Source: Ailanthus altissimus | Lineage: Eukaryota > Streptophyta > Magnoliopsida > Sapindales > Simaroubaceae | DNA length: 64,000 nt | Assembly: GCA_946807835.1 (NCBI GenBank) | Contig: OX327700.1 | Span: forward strand, 23,720,001 to 23,784,000 | Direction: 5' to 3' | Shown: positions 33,030 to 44,679 of the stretch, piece by piece | How the letters are laid out: every line of letters begins with the position of its first letter | Numbering within the stretch: position 1 is the stretch's first letter | Notes under the pieces: model-generated | Database searches by the model: none | What the model saw: only the letters and a program-made list of their open reading frames with translations | What the model was told of the DNA's origin: nothing | Made by a program: the position numbers and the translations under genes

Positions 33030-33760
33030 TTAGAAGTCTTTTATGAATCTTCTATAAAAGCCTGTATGACCAAGGAAACTTCTTACTCCCTTAACATTTG
33101 CTGGTGGTGGCAACTTCTCAATGGCTTCAATTTTTGCTCTGTCAACTTCTATTCCTCTTGAAGAGATTTTATGTCCCAAGACAATTCCTTCCTTCACCAT
33201 GAAGTGGCACTTTTCCCAATTTAATACCAAGTTGGTTTTTTCACATCTCTGTAGTACAAATGCTAAGTTCTTCAAACATACATCAAATGAATCCCCGAAA
33301 ATTAAGAAATCATCCATAAACACTTCCAAGAACTATTCCACACTATCTGAAAAGATTGCTATCATGCATCGTTGGACTGTTGCGGGTACATTGCATAATC
33401 CAAAAGGCATCCTTTGAAATGTAAATGTACCGTATGGACAAGTGAAGGTAGTCTTTTCTTGATCTTCTAGGGCTATAGCTATCTGATTGTAGCCAGAATA
33501 ACCATCCAAAAAATAGTAAAATTCATGCCCTGAAAGTCTATCCAACATTTGATCGATGAAGGGCAATGGAAAATGATCCTTCCTTGTGGCTTTGTTCAAC
33601 TTTCTGTAATCCATACACACTCTCCATCTAGTTACTGTACGTGTTGGAAGTAGTTCATTGCTTGAATTAGCTATGATAGTGACTCCACCCTTCTTTGGTA
33701 CATATTGAACTGGACTTACCTATGAGCTGTCAGAAATTGGGTAAATAATTCTTGTATCTA
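33030..33760 (-). pseudogene. Reverse transcriptase of Athila element C, broken
   Basis: CMDYRKLNKATRKDHFPLPF, YSGYNQIAI, PFGLCNVPATVQRCM and the catalytic FMDDF (near the start of segment 33030-33329) follow in order, then GHKISSRGIEVD and FLGHTGFYRRFI. The usual APATFQ is changed to VPATVQ. A stop codon lies between the two open segments (33333-33620 and 33030-33329) and more occur upstream. It is too damaged to be active in cis. Confidence 0.9.
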
Positions 33761-33761
33761 A

Positions 33762-34163
33762 TCACTTAATAATCTCCTTCTTTACTACTTCCTTCATTAC
33801 TGGGTTCAACCTTCTTTGGTGCTCAATCGAAGACCTTTGTTCATCTTCTAACAATATCTTATGCATGTAAAATGAAGAACTGATTCCTTTGATGTCTGCG
33901 ATTATCCATCCTAATGCCTTCTTGTACTTCTGCAGTATTCTAAGCAACTTCTCTTCTTGTGTTTCATTCAATGTAGCAGATATTATTACAGGAAGTGTTG
34001 AGGATGGACCGAGGAATGCATACCGTAAATAATTAGGCAAGGGTTTAAGTGCTAGTGTTGGCGGTTTTTTTGTCGAGGGTTTGGTTCTTGCCTCCATATT
34101 TTCTGATTCTTCAAGCACTTCAAATTTGAAAATCTTGTGCTCTTGATGGGGTGTAGAATTCAA
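33762..34163 (-). pseudogene. Protease-RT linker of Athila element C
   Basis: A 133-aa open segment with LPNYLRYAFLG, LLRILQKYKKALGWIIADIKGIS and HQRRLNPVMKEVVKKEIIK is the conserved lead-in to RT in Athila polyproteins (LLxVLRxHKxAIGWxIxDIKGIS). It is separated from protease and RT by single stops. Confidence 0.85.
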
Positions 34164-34187
34164 AGCATTGAGATACTCCAGTACTCC

Positions 34188-34844
34188 CTAATCTTCCACT
34201 TTATTCCCATTCATGACTGCATTTTCTAAAGAGTCTTGGTTAGAGTGGTTGTTGAATATCCTTTGAATTTCTCTGTCAATAATGCTGATGCAGTAACATT
34301 CATCTGCTTCTTTGGGAAATTTCATAGCTTTGAACACATTAAATGTCACTTCTTCATCTTGCACTCTCATAGAAAGTTCTCTTTTTTGGACATCAATCAA
34401 AGTTCTACCGGTAGTTAAGAAAGGTCTTCTTAAAATGATTGGAATTTCAAGATCCTCTTCCATGTCCAACACAATGAAGTCGGCTGGGAATATAAATTTA
34501 TCTACCTTAACTAACACATCTTCAATCACACTTTTAGGATATATGAGTGAACGATCTGCAAGTTGTAAAGTGACATTCATAGGCTTGGCTTTCCCCAATC
34601 CTAGCTGGTTGTAGATAGACAAAGGCATCAAATTTATGCTAGCCCCTAAATCACATAAAGCTTTACCAAAATACCGGTTTTTGATTGTGCATGGAATGGT
34701 AAAACTTCCTAGATCCTTGAGCTTTGGAGGCAATTTTTGCTGTAATATTGTACTGCATTCCTTTGTCAACGCTACAGTTTTATACTCGTCCAGCTTCTTT
34801 TTCCTTGAAAGAATGTCCTTCATGAATTTAACATAGCTAGGCAT
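34188..34844 (-). pseudogene. Aspartic protease region of Athila element C
   Basis: An open 218-aa segment. CDLGASINLMPLSIYNQLGL holds the protease active site, where DLGAS replaces the retroviral D[ST]G, as usual in Athila and Tat. ADFIVLDMEED and the RPFLTTGRTLIDV motif follow. The usual ILGRPFL is ILRRPFL here. It would process the Gag-Pol polyprotein. It is open in itself, but upstream and downstream stops cut it from the polyprotein. Confidence 0.88.
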
Positions 34845-34929
34845 TTGCTCTAATGCATCTGCAAATGGTATGTTAATGTGCAGTTTCTTAAAAACTTTCA
34901 GAAACTTTGTAAACTGCTTCTCTTGCTTT

Positions 34930-36466
34930 TGCTTCTGTAGTCACTGAGGAAATAGTGGTGGTTTGTAAGGCTGCACATTCTCCTTCTGTATAGCCTTTTC
35001 TTTTATTGCACTATCTTCTTGTTTTTCATTCCTATTTTTGGAATTTTCTGCACTTTTTGCATTTTCTACAATTGCAAAATTTTCTGCATTTGTTGATGGT
35101 TTAGGTGTTCCCACAATGTTTTGTATCTCTTTACCGCTTCTCAACGTTACCGTTTTAGATTGCTCTCTATCACCTTTTGAATTAACTTCCGTGTTACTCG
35201 GTAGCAAGCCTTGAGGACGGTTGTTCATTGCAGAAGCTAATTGTCCAACTTGGTTTTCTAAGGTACGAAGAGATGCTGATTGGCTTTGTAAAAGTTGGTC
35301 AATTTGCTTTATGTATTGAATTAAAAATTCCTCAACACCAGGTTTCTTTTCTTGCTGAAATTGTTGCTGCTGCCGCTATATTTGAAATCCAGGTGGATTC
35401 ATGGATTTTGAGGATTGCCCTTGGTTATTATTATTCCAAGAAAATTTTGGATGATTCCTCTACCCTGGATTGTAAAAATTTGAGTTGGGATTATACTGCT
35501 GTCGATTGTAACTCCCCACATATTGTGCTGTCTCTATACATAAACCATTTTGGTGATTATCTCCACAGAAATCACAAGTTGGTGGTTGACTTTTTATTGC
35601 ATTGACTCCAAGTGTATCTATCTTCTTAGCCAACAAACTAACTTATGTTGTCAAGGAAGTGAGTGCATCAATTTCATGCACACCAGCAACTTTTTTTGGA
35701 TTCACTCTTTCGGATGGCCATTGGTAGTTATTGAAAGCCATTTCTTCCAACAAGTCATATCCCCCATCTATGGACTTATTCATTAAAGCCCTTTCAGCTG
35801 CTGCATCTACAATCGTTCTTAAATGTCCCACCAATCCATTATAAAATGTTTGCACCAACAACCATTTGGGGACTTCATGATGTGGACACCTTCTCAGCAT
35901 ATCCTTAAATCTCTCTCATGATTCATACTATGATTCTGATTCATACGGTACAAAAAAAGTAATATCATTACGCATCTTTACAGGTGTAGCCGGTGGAAAA
36001 AACTTGGCTAAGAACTTTTGTGCCAAATCATCCTATGTTATTATTGAATTGGATATTGATGATATTAACCAACTTTTTGCTTTGTCTCTCAAGGAAAACG
36101 GAAACAACCTGAGTCTAATGGCATCATCTGACATGCCATTGTATTTGAATGTGTCATAAATTTCTTATCGTTGGGATCATCATTCGGGAAGCCGCTGAAC
36201 TGCACTAATTCTTTAAGCATTTGAATAGTTTCAAGCTTGATTTCAAAATTATTAGCATTGATATTTGGCCTGCGAATGCTTAAGTGTATGCCATTCACCC
36301 AAAGAACTGCATAATCTCTTAAGGCTCTTGGCTCTGCACAAACATTCTGGTTTTGCTCTTCCATGTTAGTCACTTGGTTTTGGTCTCGGCGTAATCTTCT
36401 TAGTGTCCTTTCAATTTCAGGATCAAAGTATGCTAGATCAACACTCTTGGAACGTCCCATACACAC
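34930..36466 (-). pseudogene. Gag of Athila element C, broken
   Basis: It starts MCMGRSKSVDLAYFDPEIER at 36466. RALRDYAVLWVNGIHLSIRRP fits the Athila gag N-terminus (RxLRDYAxPxxxGxxxSIxRP). After a frameshift near 36090, segment 35643-35900 includes RCPHHEVPKWLLVQTFYNGL. A zinc knuckle CDFCGDNHQNGLC (near 35533-35575) has C-x2-C-x3-H-x4-C spacing. The tail 34941-35228 has VTLRSGKEI, the conserved TLRSGK block before protease. Stops and frameshifts make it non-functional. Confidence 0.88.
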
Positions 36467-36552
36467 CTGAAATTTCTACAAACAAAAACAGAAATTTGAA
36501 TTAACAGGAGAAAAGACTTATATCAGTATTAAATACTAAAATAAAATTTTAT

Positions 36553-36570
36553 TCCCCAGCAACGACGCCA
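36553..36570 (-). other. Primer-binding site of element C (tRNA-Asp type)
   Basis: On the minus strand, TGGCGTCGTTGCTGGGGA lies 6 nt after the LTR end. It fits the Athila/Tat primer site TGGCGCCGTTGCCGGGGA, complementary to tRNA-Asp, with two C-to-T changes. Confidence 0.85.
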
Positions 36571-36700
36571 AAAACTTGTTGTGTGTTTTTTATAACACAA
36601 ATTAGCGCAAATGCACGTTATCGCAACAAGTAATATATGATGAGAAAAGTGTCGATCCCACAGAGAATGATTTGTCTTTTCTAGTTTAAGTACTAAAATG

Positions 36701-38768
36701 TGTTGGCACACCAGGATCTAGGCACGTGGGTGTATGTATGTGCAATTGTGTCTATTGCCTAACGCAGCGAAAATATAAATTTTGCAATAAATACAATAAA
36801 TAAATATATTAATCACATTAATATATTAATAAGGTTAGAGAACTCACCAAACATGTAACGTTATACACGTATTTTTTCTGGAGTTCGCATGGAAACCAAC
36901 TCGCATGCAGTTCTAGTCACTAACTCGGTGGGCTTGGTGAGCTAGAACAGTAGCTCTATATTCAGCTTGAGATTAACTCTTAATCCCCAAAATAGCCAGG
37001 AGTGAATTTATATCATTTTCTTCAAAATGATAAGAAATGAAGAATTTAGAGAAATTCATAATTACTCTAATTAGAAGCAGAGGAAAAAATGAAACAATTT
37101 CATTTTTTCTCTCTTTTTTTTTTCTTTTTTTTTCTCCTTTCTTTCTTTTCTCTTCTTTCTTTCTTTTCTTCCTTCTCTTCTCCATTTCTTCTTTTCTCTT
37201 TCTCTCTCGGCCGAATGGCCTTCTTGCTTTTTCTTTCTTTCTTTTACTCTTTATATATATATAATATAATATTTATAATATAATATAATAATAATAATAT
37301 AATAATATATATAAAAAGAGAGAGAGAGAAAGAATGATTATTTAGCAATTAAATAATTATAGTGTGTCATGACCATTTTGCCCCTTATAAATAGTTACCA
37401 AGTTTACCTCCTAATGGGTCCCACCAAATCCCATACTTAGGTAAACTCAACTGAGGGTCCACAATACGCTACGTGTCCTAATTCAATTAGTAAATGACAA
37501 TTATTAACTAGTTATTGTATTTAACACTTAAATACAGACACGCACGTATTCATGTGAAAGTGCTGAATATTGCTAGATTAAACAATTTAATCTGGCACGC
37601 TGCCCCAGTGCACAACGAGTACACTCCATATCGCGAGACTCCCTAAGTCCTACGCCTGATTCGTCAAATAAAACTATTCTATGAGTCCGTGAGCAATGCC
37701 CCACACACACGTCACAGATATACAAATCAGCGCGTTGAACCATACAAGGTGAGGTTACAACGCATATGTATAGTCCTTCCGTCATGATATCTAGGATGTG
37801 CGGGGATATAGATTATCACCATCAAATCCCCTTATGCTCATCCATATCTTATCTCCAGACTTGTATCTCAATGAACAATATGCGCAAACTCCTTTGTCAT
37901 ATTATTCCACCCTGTCGGAACTCTTTCCCGGAATTATTGCTTGTGGCCACAAAACTTTTTGAAATACAGTCTCGAAGCATCTGGATATCAAACTCCATAT
38001 AGGAGTTGACGAATCCCATATCTGTATGCACCAAACTCCATAAGCATCGGACCATACCCAGCGATCACACCATGAAAGGTCTATGACATGTGTGGAACCA
38101 AAGTATGGTAGATCACTTATAAGCCCACTGTGGCACTCAGGTCAAAGGACCACGTATACTACTCAACTCGAGAGAACCCTCCGTTGATAGCTTACTTTGA
38201 ATGTCTATCGGAGGCCCTCATGAGTCTGTCCCATATCCAGTCCTAACTGGATACCCATATGTTAATACAAGCTCCAAGCTCATGGTTGGTTAGGAACGAC
38301 CATCTATACCCGACAGATACGACATATGCTGATCTATATATAAAAGTATCCACCGATAGACACGCATCGATAGAAATAGATCAGGGACTATTATTCGAGA
38401 ACATACTTGCCCAACTTGTATTTCCTGGCACCCGATTGCAACTCTTGTAACTATGCAGTTACTAGTATATTCCCAGGTCTATGTCCCATTACAGACAAGG
38501 CTCCAACTCTTGGATCTGTTGAATATTATAACCAACTAACACTTAACTGTGCTAACATTTAGCAATTATATATCTCAGCGTGGCTGATTATAAGCCCTTA
38601 TCTAAACCCTTTAGATCTGATCCAAACTCCTTCAGATCTACCATGTCTGTAATGTTACATGCATAATACCATATAATTTAGTATTAGCGATTTAATGGGA
38701 ATGTACACTTGTATAAATACACAAGTATATGTACATTCAGGGATGGCACGTAAGCACCGACCCTAACA
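36701..38768 (-). mobile_element. Solo LTR B2 (Ty1/copia-type), 2068 bp
   Basis: Ends TGTTGGCACACC...GACCCTAACA with target duplication AAATG (36696-36700 and 38769-38773). It splits the host sequence TAAGTACTAAAATG|GTGTCCC, which is continuous in the other LTR of element C. It shares the GTGCGGGGATATAGAT block (37798-37813) with B1. A long polypyrimidine tract (37103-37208) and an AT-dinucleotide stretch (37250-37320) are present. Confidence 0.88.
37103..37208 (+). repeat. Polypyrimidine (CT-rich) tract in LTR B2
   Basis: About 105 bp of almost pure T and C with CTTT/TTCT words, ending at TCTCTCGGCC. It produces spurious Phe/Ser-rich and Lys/Glu-rich ORFs on the two strands. Confidence 0.85.
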
Positions 38769-41185
38769 AAATGGTGTCCCTCTACTCTTATCCAGAAAAT
38801 GATTTAATGTATGAGATTAAACTACTCAAGTAAAAGAACAACTTAATTATGCTAAGTAATAAACTAAATTACTACAAGTAAATTCAATATGAGAAATCCT
38901 AGGATTACAAACTATCCCCCATTATGTAAATAATCAGCAGAATCTCTTTCAGGTTTATTGTTCTCAACTTGATATATTGACCAAAACACTCAACACATCA
39001 CAAGCCTCTTTCGAAGGTCAAGTGAATATATTTTATCCAATCAAATATCTATATGTATATGATAAATATATTGAACAAAATTCATTAAGCACAAGTTTTA
39101 TGAGCCATACATACCATATGAGTATATGTCTATCTCATATGAAACTCAAGTGTACTACTCTATGATCATGCATCAATATGCTTAAGACTGAATACCTAAA
39201 TGCCTTTGTCAAGTTTATTTAAGTATTTCTAGATCAATTTAACTACTGGCCAAGTAATCAAATAGCATTAAACACAAGCACAATGAATATATCGAAAGCT
39301 GAATTAATACCATAAAAGAGAGAGCTATAATCAATCACATAATGAATTCACGGATGTAATCCTAGATTAATGAAATTAGCTCATCATTAAACTACACAAT
39401 CTTGAAGCTAGTTCCAGCAATACATGCAAAATAAACATCTTACAACAAGTAAAAGATCAAAGCAAAGAAGAAATCCCTGTCAAATGTCTTTGATGTTGAA
39501 TCTTTCTTTCCTCCTCTTTGATTTCTCCAAACTTAGAAATTAAATGTTTTTCTTTTGTGTCTCCAGCTGCTGTCCTAGTTTTCCCCCTCCCAAAATGTAA
39601 GTTTTGTCCAAATATATAGGTAAGAGCACGAAATTAGGGCGAACTTGGGGTTACTTTTTGAACTTCCTGATTTTCAGCATCCTGTCAACTTTTACTGTCC
39701 AGGTCTCAATGTTGTGGCATTGGGATTCAATGCCGCGGCATTGAGGTGTTTGGTAGTTTCTGCAAATGGCACCCCGATATTAAATGCCCCGGCGCTCAAC
39801 TGAATGCCCCGGTATTGTATTATAGCAAACAGTGCCTCCATTTGTAGTTTTATCTCTAATTCTCCCATTTAAGTCCGGATTCGCGCGTGATGTTCCAATT
39901 GTCTTTGAACCTAAAATTCATGCACAAATACTAATTAATTGAGGTTAAATGAGCAAATATTAATCATAAGAGTACCAAAATATTATATGAAAATATGTAT
40001 TATCAATAATCTATGTCACGGTTCTTTGTCATGGTTTTTTAAGGATATAAATATCGGAGGGATTATAAGAATATGTTTTAACCTCAACTTATATAGTTCA
40101 ACACGTTGTATTATTTTTTCCATAACATGTGTGGGGCATTGTTTATAGACTTAAGAAATAGTTTCGTAAGACAAACATGTGTGAACCTATAGAGTCTCAC
40201 TATATTAAGTGTACTCATTATGCACTAAGGTAGCACATCAGATCGAATAGTTTTATCTGAGAAGTTCTCAGTAAGCCGAAAGTATTGTAGCTCAAAGAAT
40301 TGTTAGGGTTTAAGAGTTAAGCCCAAGATGTTGGCAAGCGGGACTTGCCATTTCATTCCTTCATTGGATGCCATATGTCATGCCATTAATTTGTAATATC
40401 ATGATACATGGCATAATATTGATGGCCTATTTAATTATTAAGTGTAAGTATGTATTATTTAACCAAATGAAACAATAAGAAAATAGTGGCATGAAAGGCC
40501 AATATTCAGTAAAAATGATATAACCAAGAGGTGGCATTTGTTAATTAATTAATAAGCATGATATAACCTTTTTCTTTGTCATGCTTAATGTAAAATCATG
40601 ACCTGTCCATTTCTAATTTATCATTTAAAAGCTAAAAGATGTGTCATGCTTAACATTAAGCAAGAGAATGGTTTGTATTAATGCATTAACAAAATAAATA
40701 GCCACCCTTTTGGCTCACATTCGGCCAGCAATTTTGGTCTTGACACTAATCAATTGTACAAGTATGAGGTGTGCAATATAATTGCATTGTTATATTTAAG
40801 CAAAAACATCACTTATTGAATTTTGATTAGTTAAAGGTGGCGGCAACATTTGCTATAAATAGGGATGCTAAGTTCATTTGTGAGACAAGTAAAGTGTGAA
40901 GAAAATTTAAGGGAAATTTTATATAGCTTAGGGCCAATATACTTGGAAGCAAAAGTTTCTTCAAGTAATAATTTTCTGCTGAGAAAAGAAAAGGTATTAT
41001 TCTAGCTCAAAGAATCTTATTACGTCCTCAACTAGAATTGTCGAAAGCACGTTTCAATGTTAAGCTCCTTTTTATCTCTTTAGTGTAATGAGATATGTTT
41101 TAATATTCACCTATGTACATTTTACATGTTTGACGTATTAAAATTAAATTAATGAGATACACACACTCGCCTTATGCACAACACA

Positions 41186-41806
41186 CTTTTAATTCTCTCT
41201 CTAAATTATTCTAAATTATGTTCTATTTGCTCTAAAAATCTTAAGTTATAAATTTCTTTAAGGTTGAGATGAGTGGCATTTTTTTATAGGAAAGTCTTAG
41301 AGTTGTCTTTAGAATCTAATTAGGAATTGCACCAATGCTAGAGGTTTTTTTTCTCAATTTTGAGGCATTATCTCTAAAAGTTCCATCGTTGTAGCGATAT
41401 TTACTCAACGTTGGAGTGCTGAGCCTTGGAAAATAAGATTCTGAAATTAGTTGCATTGTTGGGGCAATGGCTTGCTAGTGCTGAAGTGGTGCAGGTTTTG
41501 TAATTATCACTGCAACATTCTTTATCTATTGTTAGAGTGCTCGTTCTCTTATGAATGCTAGAGCATTCAGTCTCTTGTTGCTGTGGCGTTCATGTGTAAC
41601 TTTCCAAATTTTGCATTTAAGTCCATATTTCTTATTTTGACTCCAAGTTTTGCAATTTTGCTCTAATTTCTTCAATTTTCTTCTTTTAATGCTCAATCCC
41701 TATAAAATCAATATCAAGCACTTAAATAGCCTTCTATTCACTTAAAAATAAATAATTCCCAAGTAAATATGGGACAAAATATAGATTTATTCACCTTGTA
41801 TTAACA
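41186..41806 (-). mobile_element. Family D LTR fragment, right part
   Basis: Continues 25316-25625. It matches LTR D at about 9595-10148: TTCTATTTGCTCTAAAAATC, GCACCAATGCTAGAGG, and AAATAAATAATTCCCAAGTA versus AAACAAATAATTCATAAATC. It ends TTGTATTAACA, similar to the D end TTGTTCTTATCA. Its GC-island words have decayed. Confidence 0.65.
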
Positions 41807-43430
41807 TAATCCAAGTTACAATGGGCGAGGTTACCTAAAGAAATAAAAGAAAGAAAGATACAATCCCTCACACTTCAAATTCATACTTATGTGAACCCTA
41901 GAAATCAGCATGCAGGCAATGCCAAAAGTAGTACCTACAATCAAGGTATAAGCTGTATATAAGGTATACAAATGCCCTGGTTCTGAATATGCTCACACAA
42001 CATAAAGTGAGCTAAGAGAGAAAAGTCATTGAATACAAAATAGGCATACCAAAAAAAAAGGCCATTAGTAATTGATCATACCTATTACAAACAACTTAGC
42101 AAAATCTTATACAGAATAGTCTAAGTTACAAAAGGACGAAGGCACCATTATACCCCATAGAAAAGTCATCAACAACTAACAGTACTTGCCACAAATGGCT
42201 TAGTAAAATCTTAGAGAACACAGTCTAAGTCACGGAAAGACAAGGTATTATTATCTATATTTCAATATATATTTTAAACCATAGAACTATCCAATAGATA
42301 ATGCACTAAGGAATGTGCATACAAGACCAAGGCATCAGAGCATAACGTAGAAGAAGTTCATGTACCCCATCTTAGCACACTCATATAATGTAAAGCAAAA
42401 GATGACATTAAAAGTCCTAAAATATATGAGGCACGTAAATAAAAGTATGGTAAGGCCTCAGACCTAGCCATATCTAACGTGGCTGTAAATAGCAGGCCAT
42501 ATTTGCCATAACAAACTAATCAAAACCTTAGACTGCTCAAGCCAAGTCACTCAGGGCAGGGACATTCCAAAAGCACAATCGAGGTATTAAAACCCTAATT
42601 CTCTATATTTAATTTTAAATAAATTATAAAATAACCATACAACCAAGTACCAAAAAAGGGTACAGGTAGAACAAGGCATCAACATATTCCATTAAAAGTT
42701 ACTTGTGTACTTTATATGCGCACACACCTATACACTAGGTGCCAAACATTGCATAAAAGTTAAGTGCGTACTACACACACACACATATATGCATAACTCA
42801 CTCATCTATGAAACTAACCAAAATGCAAAAAAAAAAAAATACAAAAGCAGATGAAGCATACGTATCTACTCAACATGTCCAGACGATACAACGAATGCAA
42901 CAATTATCCTATGGCCACCAAAACTGGCCATATAACTCCTCACATAGGCTCTAGCTATCTTGTCAAAGGCAAGACTACATCTTTTACCAAGTAAACAAGT
43001 CATGAACTCAATATGACTCTAAGTAAAGAAGATGACTACACATAGTCAAAATTATACCAACACTGGCCACTTGCCATCTTCACTTCAGAAGGTGGCACAA
43101 ATCAATACAACTAAGAAACACAAAGGTTCGAGATTAAACTTAGAGGGCTCCAAAAAGCCACAAAGTAGTAAAAGGTTAGAAAACCCTCATAACACTCATC
43201 TTTCTATAACCCACTATATAACAACAATACCCAGACACATAATTTATGCAAAATATAATTCATTCATCATTGAAATTACATTATGTCAAAAAGCTAAAAA
43301 AAATGCAAGAAATTCTAGAAAACCCATACACTTGTAGCAATATTTTCAAAAGATCTTTACAAAAAAAAAAGAGACAAAATACTTCATCAAGCTCTATACA
43401 AATAGAAAATAAGAAATCAAGACTCTGAAA
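41807..43430. repeat. Degenerate dispersed repeats, no gene
   Basis: Copies of the AATCTAAGTTACAAAGGGCGAGG-type repeat occur at 41807-41832, about 42100-42155, 42190-42250 and 42500-42560. The rest is AT-rich with no ORF of note; the 101-aa frame at 43032-43337 is low-complexity. It is probably an old gypsy untranslated region or an ancient repeat. Confidence 0.4.
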
Positions 43431-43439
43431 TCAACTGTA

Positions 43440-44672
43440 ATCAACTGCATGGCTTGTAGTAACGATACTGGCTCTGTCTACACCATAGTCATCTTAAACC
43501 AAAGTAAATCAAGATCTCTTTAAGCCCTCCACCTTGGCTTAAAGTATGACCATATAACCTTAGTTCTTGGCTATCTCAACATCTAGATCCTTAAGAGGAT
43601 CCCCCTTCTGCAAAATAAAGCTATGTGCAATTTGACCCAATTCCTATGTATTTGGCTAATCTCTCCATAGTAAAGTCAACCTTGTTAGGATCCTAGCATA
43701 CTCTCGACTATAACCATCTAATATTCTTCAGACCCTGTAACACATTACAGATGTAAGAAGGAGATGCGATATCTAAACCCAACATGTACTAGCACCAAAT
43801 ACTAAATAAATGTCAATAATAGGCAAGCATATACCTGTTGGTGTCCTTTTCACGGTGGTAAGGTATTTAGGACAATTCCTTTTCCAATGCTCATCCTCAC
43901 TGTAGTAAAAATACTTTTCTTTTCTTTTAGCTTCTCTTGTGGCTTGGATATTTATCGCTGCTGAAGACCCATCCTGGGTGGCTACTTCATATTCTTTTTC
44001 TTCTTCCCTTTAGACTTCCTAGAAGCCCTCGGGGTCGAAGATAAAGTACCCTAGACATAGAGGGTCGCGCCCTCTTTACTCGTGTCCTCATGCATTGTCT
44101 TAAGCATATTATACAAATCAGCATAAGTAGAGGTCAGACCTTGCATATTGAAGTTCATGATGAACAGTGCAAATGATTCGGGCAGTGACTAGAGAATTAA
44201 GTTGTTCCCTAAATTATTATTCAGGGAAATATCCATGCTCTCAAGCTTCTCAATTAATCCTATCATCTTGATGACATGAGGACTCACTGGGTGCCCTTCA
44301 GATAGTGTGGCCTAAAAGAGACCTTTGGTAACCCTATAAATCTTGACCTGAGGTCAGTCACCAAAGAGCTTCTTCAAGTGGAGCATAATACTGCTAGCAC
44401 TTTCTATACATACATGCTCATGCTGTAGCTCAGTGGATATAGAGGAGAGGATGTAAGATTTAACCTTTAAATTATCATCCTTCCATTTCTGATATGTCAC
44501 CTTTTCCTCATCGGTAGCATCCTCTGAATCACCTCTGGCATTTTCTGGTCAATAATATATCCTAACTTTTCTGAATCCATAACGATTCTGAGATTTATGT
44601 ACCAATCAAAAAAAATTTCAGCACTTTTGAGCTAGTGTGCATCTAGTATGCATGCTAAGGGATTACTTGAGG
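43440..44672 (-). pseudogene. Ty1/copia gag-protease-integrase remnant
   Basis: Read on the minus strand from about 44672: MASSNPLACIL, VMDSEKLGYIL, YQKWKDDNLKVKSYILSSIS, a zinc-knuckle remnant YYSEDEHWKRNCPKYL (usual CxxCGxxGHWKRNC, first Cys positions lost) near 43860-43920, then a protease trace SPSYICNVLQGLKNI near 43690-43745 (usual DTGxxSHICNxLQxL). A possible integrase trace lies near 43490. Many stops and frameshifts; RT and RNase H are absent. Gag type and zinc knuckle fit plant copia elements. It belongs to LTR B4. Confidence 0.75.
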
Positions 44673-44679
44673 CCATTAC

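Larger units (their letters stand above)
36577..40005 (-). mobile_element. 5' LTR of Athila element C, split by solo LTR B2
   Basis: Plus-strand start TGTTGTGTG and end ATTATCA. Net length without B2 and its duplication is 1356 bp, matching the 3' LTR. The CpG island (39700-39850) shows many C-to-T/G-to-A differences from the other LTR. Confidence 0.9.
26583..40010 (-). mobile_element. Athila-type Ty3/gypsy retrotransposon, family C, full length but inactive
   Basis: Target duplication ATAAT (26583-26587 and 40006-40010) encloses LTRs at 26588-27942 (1355 bp) and 36577-40005 (1356 bp without the nested B2). The interior, read on the minus strand, runs from primer site to gag, protease, RT, RNase H, integrase, an extra ORF in the env position and the polypurine tract. 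The order, the DLGASINLM protease motif, the FMDDF RT motif and a tRNA-Asp-type primer site are typical of Athila. All ORFs carry stops or frameshifts. It is inserted in LTR B3. Confidence 0.92.
25626..41185 (+). mobile_element. Copia-type LTR B3, split by Athila element C
   Basis: The left part (25626-26587) begins TGTTGAAAATTGTGCTTATG, the reverse complement of the B1 end (TGTTGGAGTTGGTGCTCACG). After element C the LTR resumes at 40011 and ends near 41185 (GCACAACACA). The net length is about 2.1 kb. A TATA box (GCTATAAATAGGG) near 40851 indicates plus-strand transcription. The outer target duplication is not clear, and the exact right end is uncertain by a few bases. It sits inside LTR D. 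Confidence 0.7.

Noticed and set aside
37037..37283. Phe/Ser-rich ORFs and the Lys/Glu-rich reverse frame
   Set aside because: Translation of a polypyrimidine tract.
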